Source: Fomitopsis serialis
Taxonomy: Eukaryota > Basidiomycota > Agaricomycetes > Polyporales > Fomitopsidaceae
Assembly: GCF_022376445.1 (NCBI RefSeq)
Contig: NW_025955356.1
Coordinates: forward strand, 1-35,857
Reading direction: 5' to 3'
Length of the DNA stretch: 35,857 nucleotides
Position 1 is the stretch's first letter. Each line of letters begins with the position of its first letter. A program made the position numbers and the translations under genes. The notes beneath the pieces are model-generated. The model was not told the origin of the DNA. It saw only the letters and a program-made list of their open reading frames with translations, and searched no databases. Positions 30,782 to 35,857 of the stretch are shown here, piece after piece.

Positions 30782-33700
30782 TCAGACCATCTCCGAGCGA
30801 CACAACGGGCAACTGGACGAGTGGCTTGAATGAACCACTATCGAACTCTGGATCAGCGGGGCGCCACGGGAGCCTGGCAGAGAGACGGACCTTGTACAGA
30901 CACGCGGCGTGGAGCGATTCTTGCATGTCCTGCACGGTTTCCGCGGCAAACTGCCGTCCATCGCACTGATGATCCTGCGGGACCATAGAGCGATCAGACA
31001 CAGGGGACGGCAACCACCGCACAGCATACGCACGAATAACAGATCGCGCACTCCGCGAGACCCTCGAAGTGAGACGAGACATTCTTCTTGAAGAAACTCA
31101 GGCCGTCGGTGATGCTCCCACTCTACACGCCGCATGTGAGCGCGGATAAAACAACCTATAACAGAAGATACGCACTCTGTAGGAGATAATTTGCTGAATA
31201 CCGAGCATCCAAGCCCGCCAGCGATCCTCGGGTACACCACCGGTTTGTTGTCCCGGATCTCGATGCCTGAAGCGGGTAGTCGGATGGCAACTTCACCGTC
31301 AGCCCGAGCTGGTGCTCGTCTACCGCGTACGAGGCTGTGACCTCATTCACCGCATTCGAGACCTGATCGTGAGGTTCTCGTCCGTGAGCTCGGCCGCAGC
31401 GTCTGGGTCTTTTACTTGGGTCAACTCGGTCTGGATGATTGCGGGGGAGAAGTAGGACGCCGTGTAGGTTGATACCCTGTTAAGCAACTGACGATCGCGG
31501 CATTCGGAGAGCCAGTTGCGGATGAGAGACGGCACTATGAGAAGCGCGCGGTAGTACAAATGAGCCGCCAAGAGGCCGATGCTCAACGCCGAATCTCCAG
31601 AGTATGCTGCCAGATGTTCAGCTGCCGTTGAGAAGAGAGGGAGAGAGCAAAAATGAGACGTACGTCAAGATACAACTCTTCGATGGACCATATATCGAGT
31701 TTGGAATGGTTTCGTGCTTCCCCCATACAGCAAGAATAGCGATTATGCTAGGAAGTAGGTGTTCACCTATAAGACCCAGGTCTCGTAATTGCTCGATGTA
31801 AGCAGATTTGACTTTGAGGGACTAGAAGCTAAGGTCAGCAGAGCACGCCTTAGAATCGAGAGTCGAGAGTGGACTCACAGCGTTCGCGAAGTGGTCGAAG
31901 GCCAGCATCCATGCAAGGAAATAACCGGAAGAATGCTGTGCCACCATTAGAATCGCGGGCGTACAGAACCTGGGATAACCGACCTGATACTCGAAGCCCG
32001 AATCCTCTTCCGCGCTAAGGTCACGTTGCAGAATTTGGATGAGTTCCACCGGTAGCTCTATCCTTACGGGATCCTCGGATTCAACCGCAGCTTCGATTAC
32101 CATGTGCTCCGTGTACTTCCTGGCTGCCTCGTGTAGAAGCCGATAGGCCATCTTTTGAACGTCGATTGCGGGATCTTCAATGATATGGCACATCTGTTCG
32201 AGAAGTCAGGTCCATTTCTAACCTATACGAAGGACGTGAAGCAAACCTTGGAGATAGTGGTCCGGTCCATGAGGGACTCCGGAAGATCTTGTACAATCTG
32301 CAAGGCAAGCTCACGACATGCAGAGAGCGGCGCCGAGATCTGTTCGGGCTCTGGGCAGCAGGTCAGAAATCGCGGCCCTTTCCAGGGTCTCGTCTGCTAC
32401 GCACCCAGCTTCACCGAGACTAAGTCGCGAACGAAACTCAAACATGTAGTCTCCCTGTCTTGCCAGACTTCACGAAGAGCCTTGTTCGTCGAGGCTAGAT
32501 CTTGTATAGCAATCAACAATCTCAGTGTCCTACTGAGAATGACAAGGGAGGGCTGTTCCGTGAGAGCGGAGCTCTACGATACGGCAAAAACAGTGAGAAT
32601 AACATGCACTTCAGCGTAACGAGCTCTCGCACCTCAAGATTGTTCTCCATCACGTCGAAAATCAAGTCCCAGTGAGCTCCTGGTACGTTCTGCAAGATCG
32701 GTGCTAGGTACAAGAAGATCAATGTCATCTCGCTCTCGACGTCCTCGTCGATATCTTCGTCTGATGTGATCCACTGCTGGCAAGTCTTCATCAAATTGAC
32801 CGCGCGTGGTTGCGGTAAGAAGACAACGTCGGATTCGGGGTCTGGTGCAGTTGCTCCTAGCCTGCGGAGTATCCATAAGCCTTGCGTATTCGCCTTCGAC
32901 GCTGGCACACCGAGAACTCCAGCTGCAAGTTCGTTCCTGTATCGATCGAGAATTGGCGGTTCAGGCGCATACTGGGTGACCGAGTACACGATAGCAAGGG
33001 ATGTGTGGGGCGCTGTAAGCGATGTCAGTGCTTTGAAACGATTCGAGACATTGAATGAAACTATACCTTGTCGCTCCAGCTTCCGGGCGAGCTGCGCCCA
33101 TTGCCCCGCTTCAACTTTCGAGATGCTCCTAAACGTGTGTTCTAGTATCGCGTGAAGGATACGGGACTCCCGTACGGTGTCAAATCGTTGACCGTGGCTG
33201 ACCAGGTCCCAGAGAAGCCTTCCGACGGCGTCAAGCTGGCTGTAATCATCTGCCGCGATGCTGTCCACGACCACAGAGTTCCACCCTTCGTCCTGCGATG
33301 AGGACAACACGTACATCGCGACTTGCCTTGCCTTCGTGATAAGGTCATGGAGTCTCGACCTCGAAACGGAGGCAGAGAAAACAGGGTTCCTCGACGTCGG
33401 TAACTGGATCAGTTCGTCCGCATATAGCGACAACGCTAGCAGATGTCGAACTGCCCAGGCATTCTCTTTTGCGGCATGCCTGTCGTCAAGAAGACACAAG
33501 AGTAAGGCCTCGACGGCTCGAGCGTATTGCGATAGGCCAGACAGATCAGCGTCAAGGCTTGTTGCAGGTGGCTCGTGACACAAAGGAGGAGGAACAAGCG
33601 GATCTATGACAGCAAGGCTCGCATCACTCGCTACGGATGGCAAGCGATCGAGCATGTCGTCGAGTAATTTCCTGGAGGGCAGGATGTCCGACAAAAGTTT

Positions 33701-35857
33701 GACGTCGAATGAAGCATCCCGTGTCTTCAGCATGAGTAAAATTTCCGCGGGGCTGCGACAAAATGAATAATTGTTATCATATAATATAAAAGAGTGGAGC
33801 GCACCTCGCTAGTGACGAAGTATCCAGCAGCAATCACGCAGTCTGCCCTTCACGACAGCTACTGTGGCCCGCTGACACTCTTGACTTCCATGCAGCCACG
33901 TCTGCCAAAGCTTCCGAGTCGTGGCTACTTGCTGCTCGTCGGCCTCCCGTACAGTCGGCAGCAAGTTCCCAAAGAGAAAGACCTCGGCGAACAAGGCGAT
34001 CGAACCTTCCGTCGTCTGTAGCAAAGCGAGATGATGTGAACACAGTACCTCCAGCAGGCTCCACGACACGCCGAAGACGGCGAGCGACGCGGATGCGTCC
34101 GTCCAAACAGCAGGGATGTGCATGTTCAATGCCGAACACAGACTTCCCACCAGGCCCTTGAAGGAGCCCCCGAGACAAACGGCCCTGTTAAATGCGTCAA
34201 TTGGGACTAAATCGGGGTTTTCGATATAATTGACCTGGAGAGCGCATGATGCTCCGGAGTGTATTCACTTCACCTGCCTTTGCAGGTCCGGAAAGCACCC
34301 TAGCGAGTAAGTCACCGATAACGTCGTCGAAGTCGCCTTCATCAGCATGCAGGTAGCCAGGGAGTGCGCCGCTCTCCTGAGCGTCGAGCAACGGTGAGAC
34401 GGCATCCTCGATGCTTCCCGACGACCCAGCCAATGTGCGTAAGACATCCTGCCACAGTTGCAGACATAGCGCCTCGTCTTGACGATGAAAGAGGTAGGTC
34501 AGCAAGAGCGAGGGAGCAACGGCTAACACGCGTCGCAAGTGCTGGCCCACAGTTTCGTCGATGGCCTGTAATTCTCTCAAATGAACAGCCGACGCACAAA
34601 ACATGCGCGCGCAACGTACCTTGGTCACCGCTGGATCACTGAACACAGCGCCTTCGAATGTACCCAGAACGCCCACAAGCGCGTCGACTTGACCCTGGGC
34701 GGGAGCTTCATCCGACTGGAGGATCTCCTCGCAGCGTTTGATCGCGTGTTGCACTACCTTGGCGACGAGCGCATTCACAGCGGCCACTTGTTCGCCATCC
34801 TTCTCGAACTGGTGCTGGAATGTTTTCAGGATAGTCGACGCGATCGGAGATATACCGCCGTCTTGGTTGCCCAATGCCGGCAGGATGCCAGACGACAACG
34901 AGTCCCAAGCGGCAGAGAAAAGCTCTGGCAATGTGTGGTCATCATGGTGAGGAACACAGAACGGAGATATCACCATCAGTACTTACCACGATTGAGCTGG
35001 TAAAGCCCCGTCAACGACTTGACCATCAAGCCCGCAGCTGTTGCTGGTTCAATCCTCAGTCGCCGCTCATTCAGCGCCTCCAACGCGGTAGCAAATTGGT
35101 TCGCTACGAGCTTCCGCGCCGCCTGCTGACGATCAGCCTCTGTATCGTCGGCGACTTCGGTGGATGAACCGTGTATCAGAAGTTGCGCGTCCTCTAAAGG
35201 GCAATGCAGCAGGCGTCTGACGAGGAAGGTGAGACACTCCAGGACTGCCGAGAAGAACGCGGCGCTCGTCGCTGTTTTGTCGAGCCCAGAGAGTGCGCGT
35301 CCATCCACGGCTGACCAGAAGGAGGTGAAGAAGTCATCGAGAGGGGTGTTCGAGCTTGCGCCCCATATCTGCATACTCGGATGTTAGCTTCACTCTAGCC
35401 ACCAGACATAGGGCGCACCGCGGGTGGGATCGTGAATATGATGATTATGATGGTAGGATAGCCCTGCAATGGTGATCCCGCGCATCCTAGCTCGAGGAAC
35501 TGGAGGAACTCGCGGAAGGCTCGAGACGGAGGGGGTGTTGTTGTCGGTGTCGTCGACTTATCGACCTGTGCCTCCTGCGTGAGTTCATCGTCATCCGCGT
35601 CTGAGTCCTCTTCAGCATCCTCCCCTTCATCGTCTCGGGCGTCGAGCTCCCAAGCGATTGGGTGTTCTGCGACAGTCGTTAGTTGCAGGTATGTGCAATG
35701 GGCAAGAGACATACCTCGGAGGAACGTCAAGAGAGGCTGCCACATTGCTGACCTGACAATGGGGTCTGGCTCTACCCAGGCTGAGCGCAGAATAGCCCGA
35801 CTGAGCACTGTAAGCAGTGTGTCGAGCAGTTCTGACGAAACCGTGAGCTACGTGCTG
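30782..35857 (-). CDS. LTN1: E3 ubiquitin ligase listerin (Ltn1/Rkr1), C-terminal part; N-terminus beyond the right edge
   Basis: RING E3 of the ribosome quality control complex; it ubiquitinates nascent chains on stalled 60S subunits (family knowledge). The N-terminus lies outside the window. Main exons from the right: about 35848-35715, 35666-35419, 35368-34987, 34924-34620, 34.6-33.8 kb (joins uncertain), 33752-33067, 33012-32633, 32573-32405, 32350-32247, 32193-31984, 31935-31879, 31821-31664, 31621-31176, 31122-31034, 30974-30891 and 30837-30782. Helical-repeat motifs include FLELGCAGSPLQGYPT, SFWSAVDGRALSGLD, PHTSLAIVYSVTQYAPEPP, AHWDLIFDVMENNLE and LLAAHLYYRALLIVPSLIR. The RWD-like region carries EVTASYAVDEHQL, LPSDYPL and WRAWMLGIQQII. 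The C-terminal RING has CAIC, CRTC, HAACLYK and SSCPLCRSEMV. At least seven single-base deletions break the frame; each added base restores family sequence. Confidence 0.9.

Overview
This window looks like chromosomal DNA of a filamentous basidiomycete (Agaricomycotina-like). Protein-coding genes are split by many short introns of about 45-65 nt with GT..AG ends and CTAAC/CTGAC-like branch sites. Third codon positions are GC-rich, and the gene set is fungal: SREBP, Lsb3/Ysc84, listerin, a FunK1-type fragment and tandem D-amino-acid oxidases. There are no viral, plasmid or bacterial features and no CRISPR. All exon joins below come from reading splice signals and protein family patterns by eye.

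Layout. (1) 535-4619, minus: membrane-anchored bHLH sterol regulator (SREBP/Sre1), with traces of another minus-strand gene at the left edge. (2) 6360-8733, minus: Lsb3/SH3YL1-type SYLF+SH3 endocytic actin protein, containing a 6-nt microexon. A small unknown protein lies upstream at 8849-9423. (3) 9581-17430: three D-amino-acid oxidase (DAAO) paralogues on the plus strand (9581-11111, 11638-13085, 15930-17430). Between the second and third sit a minus-strand MTH1-like Nudix hydrolase (13185-14041) and a FunK1-like gene that lacks a kinase domain (14569-15755). (4) 17432-18030, minus: an unresolved coding region. (5) 18257-18900: ribosomal protein eS26. (6) 19842-21018: zinc-independent MDR/quinone-oxidoreductase-like enzyme. 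(7) about 22352-23474: multi-pass membrane protein. (8) 24345-25570, minus: nine-exon short-chain dehydrogenase. (9) 25571-29358: 3.8 kb without a recognisable gene. (10) 29359-29863: unknown protein. (11) 30782 to the right edge, minus: C-terminal part of listerin (LTN1), the ribosome-quality-control E3 ligase, ending in its RING domain.

Most genes are independent housekeeping or metabolic units. The only coherent cluster is the DAAO array. Its copies share intron positions and exon lengths, so it arose by tandem duplication. A palindromic TGACTC double site lies upstream of the first copy.

The strongest general observation is about sequence quality. Wherever a conserved gene breaks frame (LSB3, DAAO copy 3 and at least seven places in listerin), the break is a single missing base, usually in a short homopolymer. 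That pattern fits uncorrected long-read deletion errors better than pseudogenes. It probably also hides other genes in the apparently empty stretches. I did not find a convincing undescribed multi-gene system.
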